Shown here: one piece after another, positions 8,941 to 17,099 of the stretch
How the letters are laid out: each line of letters starts with the position of its first letter
Position numbering within the stretch: position 1 is the stretch's first letter
Source: Flavobacterium sp. LPB0248
GTDB lineage: Bacteria > Bacteroidota > Bacteroidia > Flavobacteriales > Flavobacteriaceae
DNA: 64,000 nucleotides
NCBI RefSeq assembly: GCF_013388355.1
Contig: NZ_CP058246.1
Span: forward strand, 868,001-932,000
Direction: 5' to 3'
Notes under the pieces: model-generated
Seen by the model: only the letters and a program-made list of their open reading frames with translations
What the model was told of the DNA's origin: nothing
The model's database searches: none
Translations under genes and position numbers: made by a program

Positions 8941-9697
8941 TACAGAACTCAAAGAATTTCTAGACGAAAAAGTCATCCAATATAATAATCAGGATTTTAT
9001 AGAAAGTGATCCTGTTCAAATTCCGCATCTCTTTACTCAAAAAGAAGATATTGAAATTGCTGGTTTTCTTAGCGCATCAATTGCTTGGGGAAACCGAAAA
9101 ATGATTATTAAGAATTCGCATAAAATGATGGAATTAATGGGAAACACACCTTACGATTTCGTTATGTCACATTCTGACGAAGACTTGACAAGACTAGAAA
9201 CTTTTGTGCACAGAACCTTTAACGGACATGATTTTGCAGGTTTCATAAAAGGCCTAAAACATATCTACGAAAATCACAACGGACTAGAATCTGTTTTTGC
9301 TAAAAATCAGGAAAAAGACAGTCTGCAGAAAAGCATTAGTGAATTTAAAAAAATATTCTTCGAAACAGATCATTTAGCTCGAACTCAGAAACATATTTCA
9401 GATCCCTTAAATAATTCAGCGGCAAAAAGAATTAACATGTATCTGCGATGGATGGTGCGTCAAGATTCAAAAGGAGTCGATTTGGGAATTTGGAAAAGCA
9501 TTTCACCATCTGTTTTGTCTTGTCCTCTTGACGTTCATTCTGGAAATGTTGCTCGAAAACTTGGCATTCTTTCGCGAAAGCAAAATGATGCTAAAGCTTT
9601 ATTGGAATTAGATACCAAATTAAGAGAAATGGATGCCCAAGATCCTGTAAAATACGATTTTGCTTTGTTTGGTTTGGGAGTTTTTGAAGGGTTTTAA
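8933..9697 (+). CDS. TIGR02757 family protein
   Basis: A 254-residue soluble protein matching the TIGR02757/DUF2400 family: an N-terminal helix with DEKVIQYNNQDFIESDPVQIPH, the AGFLSASIAWGNRKMIIK block at about 43-60, RINMYLRWMVR at about 167-177 and the C-terminal LDVHSGNVARKLGI motif. The ending DALFGLGVFEGF-like segment is also typical. The biochemical role is unknown; the helical HhH-like look hints at nucleic acid binding but that is inference. It overlaps the upstream membrane-protein gene by eight bases. Confidence 0.85.
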   Translation: MNSTELKEFLDEKVIQYNNQDFIESDPVQIPHLFTQKEDIEIAGFLSASIAWGNRKMIIKNSHKMMELMGNTPYDFVMSHSDEDLTRLETFVHRTFNGHDFAGFIKGLKHIYENHNGLESVFAKNQEKDSLQKSISEFKKIFFETDHLARTQKHISDPLNNSAAKRINMYLRWMVRQDSKGVDLGIWKSISPSVLSCPLDVHSGNVARKLGILSRKQNDAKALLELDTKLREMDAQDPVKYDFALFGLGVFEGF

Positions 9698-9723
9698 ATT
9701 GTTTAAGATCTAAAATTATACGA

Positions 9724-9796
9724 TTGTCAGGCTGAGCGAAGTCGAAGCCCAAGTTTCCAATTAGCAAGTCCCTTCGACTTCGCTCAGAGTGACAAA
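9724..9796. repeat. Inverted repeat of the GAGCGAAGTCGAAG type
   Basis: Two 22-base arms (left starting GTCAGGCTGAGCG, right ending CTCAGAGTGAC) are complementary at 20 positions and separated by 24 bases. The element lies wholly between genes. Similar GC-rich elements are common in Bacteroidota genomes. Confidence 0.8.
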
Positions 9797-9841
9797 AGAC
9801 ATCAAAAATTACAAATTCAACAAAAAACCATGAATTTAACG

Positions 9842-9849
9842 TACATTTG
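9842..9849 (+). promoter_or_regulatory. -7 promoter element TACATTTG
   Basis: A TAnnTTTG match 17 bases before the helicase ATG, implying a very short 5' leader. Confidence 0.5.
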
Positions 9850-9866
9850 CACAAAATTTAAAGCAA

Positions 9867-11213
9867 ATGAGCACTTTCGAAAAATTCAATCTTCCAAAAT
9901 CATTACAAAAAGCAGTTGACGAATTAGGATTTGTTACGCCTACTCCTATTCAAGAAAAATCTTTTTCTGTAATCATGTCTGGTCGTGATATGATGGGAAT
10001 TGCACAAACCGGAACCGGTAAAACATTTGCTTATTTACTGCCTCTTTTAAAGCTGTACAAATTTACACATACCAACACGCCAAAAATCGTAATCCTTGTG
10101 CCAACCCGCGAATTAGTAGTTCAGGTGGTTGAAGAAGTAGAAAAATTGACTACATATATGTCGGTTAAAACTTTAGGTATTTACGGAGGCGTAAACATCA
10201 ATACACAAAAGAAAGCCGTTTACGAAGGTGTTGACATTTTAGTTGGAACTCCAGGACGTACTATGGACTTAGCTCTTGATGCCGTAGTTCGCTTTGACGA
10301 AACACAAAAACTGGTTATCGACGAGTTTGACGAAATGCTGAATTTAGGTTTCAGACCACAACTGACTTCGCTTTTTGCAATGATGAAAACAAAACGTCAA
10401 AATATTCTATTCTCGGCAACGATGACAGATGAAGTTGATGATCTTTTAAATGATTATTTTGATTTTCCTGAAGAAGTAACATTAGCACCATCAGGAACTC
10501 CTCTTGAGAAAATTACTCAGATTACTTATAATGTTCCGAATTTCAATACCAAAGTAAATCTTTTAAAACACTTACTAGAAACCGACGAAAGTATGAGTCG
10601 TATTCTAGTTTTCGTAAACAACAAAAAGATTTCAGATATGCTTTTCAATCGTATTGATGAGCTTTTTGACGGACAATTTGGTGTAATTCACTCTAATAAA
10701 TCTCAAAACTATCGTTTGAGTACAATGGCTGAATTCCAAGAAGGAAATCTTCGTGGTTTAATTACAACCGACGTTATGGCGAGAGGTTTGGATATTTCTA
10801 ATATTACGCACGTAATCAACTTTGAACTTCCAGAAGAACCAGAGCTTTACATGCATAGAATTGGGCGTACAGGTCGTGCAGATGCAACAGGAACCGCAAT
10901 CAGTTTTGTTACTCCAAGAGAGGAGGAATTCAAAATAGAAACTGAACTTTTAATGAATCAGGAACTTAAAATCGCTGATTTCCCTGAAGAAGTAGAAATT
11001 TCAGAGAAGCTTATTGAAGCGGAAAAAGATAAATTACCAAGAAAATTTTTAATGAAAAAACCGAAACTAGAAGGTGACGGCGCTTTTCACGAAAAATCTA
11101 AAAAGAACCAAAAAGTCAATCTTGGCGGGCCTTCAAAAACAAAAAAGAAAACACATGGTTCTGTTAACAGAAATATGTTGAAGACGAGAAATGAAAAGAA
11201 GAAGAAAAAATAA
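9867..11213 (+). CDS. DEAD-box RNA helicase with DEFD motif II
   Basis: A cytosolic ATP-dependent RNA helicase of 448 residues. In order: Q motif (PTPIQEKSF), motif I AQTGTGKT, Ia PTREL, Ib TPGR, motif II DEFD (about 150-153) in place of DEAD, III SAT, IV (ILVFVNNKK), V (TTDVMARGLDIS) and VI HRIGRTGRAD. The last 80 residues are Lys-rich (KKPKLEGDG, KTKKKTHGS, EKKKKK) and likely bind RNA. The Ala to Phe change in motif II keeps both acidic metal/water ligands, so activity is probably retained. Likely role is ribosome assembly or RNA turnover, as for RhlE-type helicases, but a specific substrate cannot be read. Confidence 0.88.
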   Translation: MSTFEKFNLPKSLQKAVDELGFVTPTPIQEKSFSVIMSGRDMMGIAQTGTGKTFAYLLPLLKLYKFTHTNTPKIVILVPTRELVVQVVEEVEKLTTYMSVKTLGIYGGVNINTQKKAVYEGVDILVGTPGRTMDLALDAVVRFDETQKLVIDEFDEMLNLGFRPQLTSLFAMMKTKRQNILFSATMTDEVDDLLNDYFDFPEEVTLAPSGTPLEKITQITYNVPNFNTKVNLLKHLLETDESMSRILVFVNNKKISDMLFNRIDELFDGQFGVIHSNKSQNYRLSTMAEFQEGNLRGLITTDVMARGLDISNITHVINFELPEEPELYMHRIGRTGRADATGTAISFVTPREEEFKIETELLMNQELKIADFPEEVEISEKLIEAEKDKLPRKFLMKKPKLEGDGAFHEKSKKNQKVNLGGPSKTKKKTHGSVNRNMLKTRNEKKKKK

Positions 11214-11230
11214 CAAGTTATTTTTTCTTA

Positions 11231-11331
11231 GTTACAAAGGTTCAAAGGAACAAAGTGACAAAGTAATAACAAAGGCTCAAAAGTACAGTTATAAACCTCT
11301 GTACCTTTGAGCCTTTGACACTTTGAACCTT
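11231..11331. repeat. AAGGTTCAAAG-type inverted repeat, second copy
   Basis: The left arm (AAGGTTCAAAGG..., AAAGGCTCAAAAGTACAG) pairs with the right arm (CTGTACCTTTGAGCCTTT, CACTTTGAACCTT). It is the same family as at 1761-1887 and separates convergent genes, ending next to the lactonase stop. Confidence 0.75.
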
Positions 11332-11334
11332 ACG

Positions 11335-12447
11335 CTATATTTTCGTAAACAACAGCCCAACTGGCGAACACATCTGGATTCTTCTTCCAGTGTCTGTAAT
11401 TTTTCCTGTTGCTATGTCTCTTTTAAAAATAACTATATCATTAGTATATTGATGTCCTACTAAAAGATAATTTCCTGTTGGATCTATTGCAAAATCACGT
11501 GGACCTTTTCCTAAAGTGCTTTGCTGCTCTACTAATTCTAAAGCTCCTGTTTTAAGAATTTTGTAAACTGAAATAGCATTGGCATCTACACGGTCTGAAA
11601 CATATAAAAAGTTTCCGTCAGGTGAAAGTTTAATTGCCGCTGCTCCCGTTCCGCCTTTAAAATCTTTTGGAAGAATACTTGTTTCAGCAACTACTTTTAA
11701 ACTTCCCGTTTTATCCCAACTTAATGTTGTTAAAGTTCCATCCAATTCCTGAACCAAATACACAAATTTCCCGTCTTTACTGAAAGTTAAATGTCTTGGT
11801 CCGCTTCCTGGTTTTACATCAACACTTCCTTTTAAAGTCAGAATTTCATTTTTTGCAATTGGATTGTATTTGTAAATAAACACTTTATCCAAACCTAAAT
11901 CATTTGACAATACAAACTTTTTGTCTGGAGAAAACACAACCATGTGCACGTGGGCTTTTTCCTGACGTGCTACATTTGGTCCTTTTCCTTCATGCTGAAT
12001 CAACTGCTGAGCTTCTGTAATACTTCCATCTGGATTTTTCTTAAAAACAGCAATACTTCCGCCAGAATAATTGGCTGCAATTACATTTTTATCATCATTT
12101 ATTAAGTGGCAAGGATCTGCCCCTAAAGCATCATTTTTATTCAAAAGACTGATCTTTCCAGCTTGCGAATCATATGAAAAAGCACTTACTGTACTTTGAG
12201 TTCCATTTTCGTTTACGGCATAAATAAACTTATTATCTGCTGAAACCGACAAATAACTCGGACTTACAACATTTTCTGAAGAACCCTTCAATTTATAATC
12301 ACCAGTCGAAGCATCAAAATCGTACACATAAATTCCGTTGCTTTGACAAGTATTCGTATAAGTTCCAACCAGTAAATTAAATTTATTTTGAGCTTTAACC
12401 GCAGTTAATGATAAAGCTGAAAATAATACTAGATATATTTTTTTCAT
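11335..12447 (-). CDS. Exported lactonase-family beta-propeller protein
   Basis: A 370-residue member of the 6-phosphogluconolactonase/COG2706 seven-bladed propeller family. Repeated blade motifs are visible (SPSYLSVSADNKFIYAVNE, GPRHLTFSKDGKFVYLVQE, GTGAAAIKLSPDGNFLYVS, GPRDFAIDPTGNYLLVGHQ). Residues 1-19 form a signal peptide ending AVKAQ, so it acts in the periplasm or outside, which argues against the cytosolic pentose-phosphate step. It may open a sugar lactone; the substrate is unknown. It is convergent with the helicase across the repeat and divergent from the BatA gene. Confidence 0.8.
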   Translation of the reverse strand: MKKIYLVLFSALSLTAVKAQNKFNLLVGTYTNTCQSNGIYVYDFDASTGDYKLKGSSENVVSPSYLSVSADNKFIYAVNENGTQSTVSAFSYDSQAGKISLLNKNDALGADPCHLINDDKNVIAANYSGGSIAVFKKNPDGSITEAQQLIQHEGKGPNVARQEKAHVHMVVFSPDKKFVLSNDLGLDKVFIYKYNPIAKNEILTLKGSVDVKPGSGPRHLTFSKDGKFVYLVQELDGTLTTLSWDKTGSLKVVAETSILPKDFKGGTGAAAIKLSPDGNFLYVSDRVDANAISVYKILKTGALELVEQQSTLGKGPRDFAIDPTGNYLLVGHQYTNDIVIFKRDIATGKITDTGRRIQMCSPVGLLFTKI

Positions 12448-12557
12448 AGTTTATTTTTATTTTTTTTGAATTAGCTAAAATAAGCAATAATATCTGCTTG
12501 AAGGAACTCCTAAGTTACAAAGAAATTACAAAAGTTACATTTTTTGATATTTTTTTA

Positions 12558-12637
12558 GAACCTTGTAAGTTCATATAAGTTATGTAAGTCTTTATTTGCT
12601 ATTTCCTTATAATCTCTATATGAACTTATATGGTTTA
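12558..12637. repeat. Imperfect inverted repeat TAAGTTCATATA
   Basis: The left arm (CCTTGTAAGTTCATATAAG) and the right arm (CTATATGAACTTATATGG) are partly complementary around the core TAAGTTCATATA. It lies between divergent genes, upstream of a -7 element. Confidence 0.5.
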
Positions 12638-12652
12638 AATAATTTTAATTTG

Positions 12653-12660
12653 TATTTTTG
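12653..12660 (+). promoter_or_regulatory. -7 promoter element TATTTTTG
   Basis: A TAnnTTTG match about 50 bases before the ATG of the BatA-domain gene at 12711. No clear -33 box. Confidence 0.45.
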
Positions 12661-12710
12661 ACCTGCATCTTCGCGAAAAACAAAACGTAGTGAAGTAAAT
12701 CGAAGCCAGA

Positions 12711-14639
12711 ATGCATTTTAAACATCCCGAAATTCTATACTTTCTGTTTTTATTGATCGTTCCAATTTTGGTTCACTTATTTCAATTAAGACGATTTAAA
12801 ACTTCCTATTTCACCAACGTACGATTTTTAAAAGAGCTTGCTATTCAGACTCGTAAAAGTTCTAAAATTAAAAAGCGTCTTTTATTAGCGACACGTTTAC
12901 TGTTGCTTACCTGCGCCATTATTGCGTTTGCACAGCCTTTTTTTGAAGCTGCCGACAGTAAGAACGCTTCAAACGAGATGTATATTGTATTGGATAATTC
13001 TTTCAGTATGGAGGCAAAAGGCAAAAAGGGAGAATTACTAAAAAGAGCCGTTCAAGAATTACTTGAAAACACTCCAGAAAACACTCAGTTTTCACTTTTA
13101 ACCAACACCGAAAACTTTTGGAACACCGATATTAAATCATCTAAAAGCGCTTTACAAAACTTAAAATATAGTGCTTCTCCTTTTGATCTTTCAGCAATTA
13201 CAGCCAAAATTAAAGCACACAAATCGGCTCATAAAAAAGACATTGTAATTATTACAGATGCTGTTGGTTTAAAAGAAGCAGCTATTAAAACTATAGATTT
13301 CGACGAAAAACCATACTTCATTGTTCCCGAAGCAGAACAAAAAAACAATGTTTCAATTGACAGCGTCTACATCAATCAAACTTTAGAAAACTTCTACGAA
13401 ATTGGCATCAATTTATCAGCTTATGGCGAAGATTTCAAACCTGTTTCAACGGCACTTTACAATCAAAACAAACTGATTGCTAAAACTATTGTCAATTTTG
13501 ATACGAAGAAAAAGAAAATCAATTTTACCATTCCGAAAGAAGCTTTTCACGGATATGTAGTTATTGAAGACAATGGTCTTACTTACGATAACAAACTATT
13601 TTTTAGCATTTCAAAAAATAAAAAAACAAACGTTATCAGTATTGGCGAACCCGAAAAAAGCAATTTCTTGTCGAGAATTTATACTTCAGCAGAATTCAAT
13701 TATAACAACTACTCAATTAGTGCTCTAGATTATAATAGTTTAGAAAAGCAAAATACTATTATTCTAAATGAATTGGTTGATATTCCGCAAGCATTGCAAA
13801 CAACTTTAAAAGCTTTTGTTTCTAAAGGCGGAAATTTAGTTGTGATTCCGTCTGAGAAAACTTCTCTTTCTAGCTTAAATACATTATTGGGGAATTTTGG
13901 AAAAATTCAATTTGGAAATTTAGAGACCAACGCTAAATTGATCACTAAAATTAATTTTGATCATCCTTTATTTTCGGGCGTTTTCGAAAACAAAATAACC
14001 AATTTCCAATATCCTAAAGTAAATAGTTCATTTGCCGTTTCGAGTTCTTATCCAGCCGTTCTTTCGTTTGAAGATCAAACTGCTTTTGTAACTGCTGTTC
14101 AAAGTCAGGTTTCTGGAATAGCGGTTTTTACAGCGCCAATAAACAGTGCCAACTCAAATTTTCAGCAATCGCCTTTAATTGTTCCGTTATTTTATAAAAT
14201 CGCTCAAAACAATCAAAAAACTGGCGTAAATGCTTTGACAATTGGAAACAATCAGCCTTATTTTGTTGACGTTCTTTTGACTAAAGATGCTATTTTGGAA
14301 GTAAAAGGAACAGATGATTCGTTTATTCCGATTCAGCAGATTTTAAATAATAAAGTCAAATTAACTTTTAATGATTTCCCTGAAACAGCTGGAAATTATA
14401 GTGTTTTTGATAAAAAAGAATGGGTTGAAAACATCAGTTTTAATTACAAAAGAACCGAAAGTGATTTAAGTCAAGTAAACACTAATGTGGTTTCTGATTT
14501 CAAAACAGCCGATACCATTTCAACTATTTTTAATACGTTACAAACAGAACGAACTGACAGCCAAATTTGGAAATGGTTTGTTATCTTTGCACTGTTATTT
14601 TTAGCATTAGAAATAGCAATTATAAAATTTGTGAAATAG
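12711..14639 (+). CDS. BatA-domain membrane protein
   Basis: A 642-residue protein that opens with the double-transmembrane BatA N-terminal domain: FKHPEILYFLFLLIVPILVHLFQLRRF at the start (first helix about 9-25) and a second helix at about 58-76 (RLLLATRLLLLTCAIIAFAQPF). A von Willebrand A-like fold follows (IVLDNSFSMEAKG, a DxSxS-type metal site, at about 94-103). A large periplasmic region comes next, then a final membrane helix at about 621-640. In Bacteroidota such proteins occur in Bat aerotolerance loci; here the usual AAA/BatB/BatD genes are absent. Location is the inner membrane. A dihydroorotase homologue follows after 69 bases. Confidence 0.8.
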   Translation: MHFKHPEILYFLFLLIVPILVHLFQLRRFKTSYFTNVRFLKELAIQTRKSSKIKKRLLLATRLLLLTCAIIAFAQPFFEAADSKNASNEMYIVLDNSFSMEAKGKKGELLKRAVQELLENTPENTQFSLLTNTENFWNTDIKSSKSALQNLKYSASPFDLSAITAKIKAHKSAHKKDIVIITDAVGLKEAAIKTIDFDEKPYFIVPEAEQKNNVSIDSVYINQTLENFYEIGINLSAYGEDFKPVSTALYNQNKLIAKTIVNFDTKKKKINFTIPKEAFHGYVVIEDNGLTYDNKLFFSISKNKKTNVISIGEPEKSNFLSRIYTSAEFNYNNYSISALDYNSLEKQNTIILNELVDIPQALQTTLKAFVSKGGNLVVIPSEKTSLSSLNTLLGNFGKIQFGNLETNAKLITKINFDHPLFSGVFENKITNFQYPKVNSSFAVSSSYPAVLSFEDQTAFVTAVQSQVSGIAVFTAPINSANSNFQQSPLIVPLFYKIAQNNQKTGVNALTIGNNQPYFVDVLLTKDAILEVKGTDDSFIPIQQILNNKVKLTFNDFPETAGNYSVFDKKEWVENISFNYKRTESDLSQVNTNVVSDFKTADTISTIFNTLQTERTDSQIWKWFVIFALLFLALEIAIIKFVK

Positions 14640-14708
14640 AATTTGTGCTTCTTTTAAAGGCATTATACTTTTTACAAAAATCATTTTACGACAAAAAAAT
14701 ATCTACAT

Positions 14709-15959
14709 ATGAAACTAATCATCAAAAGCGCCAAAATTATCGACTCAAAAAGTCCGTTTCACAATCAGACCGTTGATCTTTTAATTGCAGATGGTGTAAT
14801 AGAAAAAATAGGCGTTTCGCTTCCAAATGACGATGCAGAAGTAGTACGATTTGACGATCTTCATGTTTCTCAAGGATGGTTTGACAGCAGTGTTTCACTT
14901 GGAGAACCGGGTTATGAAGACAGAGAAACGATCGCAAACGGACTGAATGTTGCTGCAAAAAGCGGATTTACAGCGATTGCATTACAACCAAATTCGTTGC
15001 CAATTATTGACAATCAGTCACAAGTAAATTTCGTAAAAAGTAAAGCAAATGGTTTTGCAACAGAAATTTTCCCAATAGGCGCTTTAACAAAAGCCAGCGA
15101 AGGAAAAGACATGGCAGAGCTTTTTGATATGAAAAACTCGGGAACAATCGCTTTTGGAGATTATAACAAAAGTATTGACAATGCTAATATCCTTAAAATC
15201 GCTTTACAATATGTACAAGATTTTGACGGATTGGTAATTGCCTACTCTCAAGACCCAAACATTAAAGGAAATGGAGTTGCTAATGAAGGAATTGTTTCTA
15301 CAAGATTAGGTTTAAAAGGAATTCCTAATCTAGCCGAAGAGCTGCAAATTTCAAGAAATTTATTTTTACTGGAATATACTGGAGGAAAACTTCATATTCC
15401 GACAATTTCTACAGCAAAATCGGTTGAATTGATTAGAGAAGCGAAAGCGAAAGGTTTAAACGTAACTTGCAGTGCATCTGTACATCATTTGGTTTTAACT
15501 GATGAAAAACTGGACGGATTTGATACTCGTTTTAAAGTTACTCCGCCATTAAGAACAGAAGTTGATAGACAAGCTTTACTTAACGGAATTGCAGACGGAA
15601 CAATCGACATGATTACTTCAGACCACAACCCAATTGATATTGAATTCAAAAAAATGGAATTTGATACTGCCAAAAACGGAACAATTGGTTTAGAAAGTGC
15701 TTTTGGAGCCTTATTGACCGTTTTACCTGTAGAAACGATTGTAGCAAAATTAATTGCTGCGAGAAACGTTTTTGGTTTACAAAACAATGTTATCGAAGAA
15801 GGTGCAAAAGCAAACCTAACTTTGTTTACAGCAGAAGGAAAATCAACTTTTACAAAAGAAAACATTCTTTCAAAATCTAAAAATTCTGCTTTCTTAGGAA
15901 CTGAACTTAAAGGTTCTGTATATGGAATTTTAAATCAAAATCAATTAGTTACAAAATAA
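14709..15959 (+). CDS. Dihydroorotase homologue with degenerate metal site
   Basis: A 416-residue amidohydrolase-fold protein matching the multifunctional-complex-type dihydroorotases along its length (ILIIKSAKI-like start, GEPGYEDRET at 65-73, STAKSVELIREAK, TPPLR, SDHNP). The HxH metal pair and following Arg of active enzymes (D-x-H-x-H-x-R-x-P-G) is replaced by Ser61, Ser63 and Gly65. The next metal His is Ser180 (AYSQD) and another is Thr232; only Asp305 of the binuclear centre remains. It is probably catalytically dead or altered, like the PyrC'/PyrX proteins that act as structural partners of aspartate transcarbamoylase. A genuine PyrC must then lie elsewhere. It precedes a small membrane protein by only four bases. 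Confidence 0.8.
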   Translation: MKLIIKSAKIIDSKSPFHNQTVDLLIADGVIEKIGVSLPNDDAEVVRFDDLHVSQGWFDSSVSLGEPGYEDRETIANGLNVAAKSGFTAIALQPNSLPIIDNQSQVNFVKSKANGFATEIFPIGALTKASEGKDMAELFDMKNSGTIAFGDYNKSIDNANILKIALQYVQDFDGLVIAYSQDPNIKGNGVANEGIVSTRLGLKGIPNLAEELQISRNLFLLEYTGGKLHIPTISTAKSVELIREAKAKGLNVTCSASVHHLVLTDEKLDGFDTRFKVTPPLRTEVDRQALLNGIADGTIDMITSDHNPIDIEFKKMEFDTAKNGTIGLESAFGALLTVLPVETIVAKLIAARNVFGLQNNVIEEGAKANLTLFTAEGKSTFTKENILSKSKNSAFLGTELKGSVYGILNQNQLVTK

Positions 15960-15963
15960 TAAA

Positions 15964-16290
15964 ATGAATAATTCAGTCGAAGAAGGAAAACCAATTGCCA
16001 TTACGAGTTACATTCTTATCATTGGTGTTTTAATCGCCATGAGTATGAATTCTGAAAACAAAAACAGCTTTGCTTCTTTTCATATCCGTCAGGCTTTAGG
16101 CTTATCTTTAACCTTTATTTCTTTAGGAGCAATCATCAGCAATTTTGATAGTTTCTTCATTACTTTCCCAATGTGGATCTGTATTTCAATTCTTTGGGCT
16201 TTTGGTATTTTTAATGCTATTCAAGGGCAAATGACACCTATTCCTTTGGTTGGAAATTTATTTCAAAAATGGTTTAAGAAAATTGGATAA
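15964..16290 (+). CDS. Small membrane protein, DUF4870/Tic20-like
   Basis: A 108-residue protein with three or four hydrophobic helices (about 13-27, 45-61, 66-84 and a shorter one near 90). The pattern GKPIAITSYILIIGVLIA ... FASFHIRQALGLS ... FNAIQGQMTPIPLVGNLFQ is typical of DUF4870/Tic20-type proteins, which carry the F-x-R-Q-A motif. It starts four bases after the dihydroorotase-like stop, so both share a transcript. Function unknown. Confidence 0.7.
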   Translation: MNNSVEEGKPIAITSYILIIGVLIAMSMNSENKNSFASFHIRQALGLSLTFISLGAIISNFDSFFITFPMWICISILWAFGIFNAIQGQMTPIPLVGNLFQKWFKKIG

Positions 16291-16291
16291 T

Positions 16292-16326
16292 TTTTTAAAA
16301 TTCCAATTTTTAAGTACCAAATTCCA
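16292..16326. repeat. AATTCCAA repeat element
   Basis: This is the complement of the TGGAATTTG words found at 6272-6325. It is followed by AATTCACAACTTACAATTCACAAT direct-repeat-like DNA that runs up to the next ATG. Confidence 0.4.
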
Positions 16327-16406
16327 AACTAAAAAACGTCAAAACTTTGTCAAAGTTAAGAACTGAAAATTTACAATTCACAACTTACAATTCACAATTA
16401 AAAAAA

Positions 16407-17051
16407 ATGAATCTATCTTTAGAATATAAAAAAAGAGAACCAAAAGTAATTTTAGATAAAAATCCGTTATTGCTTTTATTGCACGGATACGGCAGCAACG
16501 AAGCCGATTTATTCTCTTTTGCTTCTGAACTTCCTGATAATTATTATATCATTTCTGCCAGAGCTCCTTACGATTTGCAATATGGCGCTTATGCTTGGTA
16601 TGCGATTAATTTTGATGCCGACCAAAATAAATTTTCAGATAATGAACAAGCAAAAACTTCAAGAGATTTAATTGCAAAGTTTATTGATGAATTAGTAGCA
16701 AATTATCCAATTGATGCTAATGATGTCACTTTAATCGGATTTAGCCAAGGATCTATTTTAAGTTATGCAACAGCGCTTTCTTATCCAGAAAAAATTCAGA
16801 GAGTTGTCGCAATGAGTGGTTATTTTAATGAAGAAATCATCAAAGAAGGTTTTGAAAACAATGATTTCAAAAATTTAAAGTTTTTCGCTTCACACGGAAC
16901 TGTAGATCAAGTTATTCCAATTGAATGGGCCAGAAAAACACCTGCTGCTTTAGAAAAATTAAATATTCCGCTTACTTATAAAGAATATCCTGTTGGACAT
17001 GGAGTTGCTCCTCAGAATTTCTTTGATTTTAAGAATTGGTTGCTTAGCTAG
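16407..17051 (+). CDS. Alpha/beta hydrolase, carboxylesterase/phospholipase type
   Basis: A 214-residue serine esterase of the YpfH/phospholipase-carboxylesterase family. The oxyanion region is LLLLHGYGS (22-30), the nucleophile elbow is GFSQGS with Ser113, the acid is Asp167 (GTVDQVIP) and the base is His198 (VGHGV). There is no signal peptide, so it is cytosolic. The frame is open for 20 more codons upstream, but those translate AATTCACAA-type repeat DNA, so I placed the start at this ATG. The natural substrate is unknown. Confidence 0.85.
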   Translation: MNLSLEYKKREPKVILDKNPLLLLLHGYGSNEADLFSFASELPDNYYIISARAPYDLQYGAYAWYAINFDADQNKFSDNEQAKTSRDLIAKFIDELVANYPIDANDVTLIGFSQGSILSYATALSYPEKIQRVVAMSGYFNEEIIKEGFENNDFKNLKFFASHGTVDQVIPIEWARKTPAALEKLNIPLTYKEYPVGHGVAPQNFFDFKNWLLS

Positions 17052-17080
17052 TTTTCAGCCGCAGTTCTCAGTCGCAGTTT
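17051..17080. repeat. CAGTCGCAGTT dispersed repeat
   Basis: TTTTCAGCCGCAGTT and CTCAGTCGCAGTTT lie between the esterase and the next gene. This belongs to the same family as the copies at 17671-17750 and 39019-39042. Confidence 0.65.
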
Positions 17081-17099
17081 CCTCTAAATCCTTTATAAA

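Noticed and set aside
11335..12447. Pentose-phosphate 6-phosphogluconolactonase
   Set aside because: A clear signal peptide places it outside the cytoplasm, where that substrate is absent.
16347..16406. N-terminal extension of the esterase
   Set aside because: The 20 extra residues come from an AATTCACAA repeat; the fold starts after the ATG at 16407.
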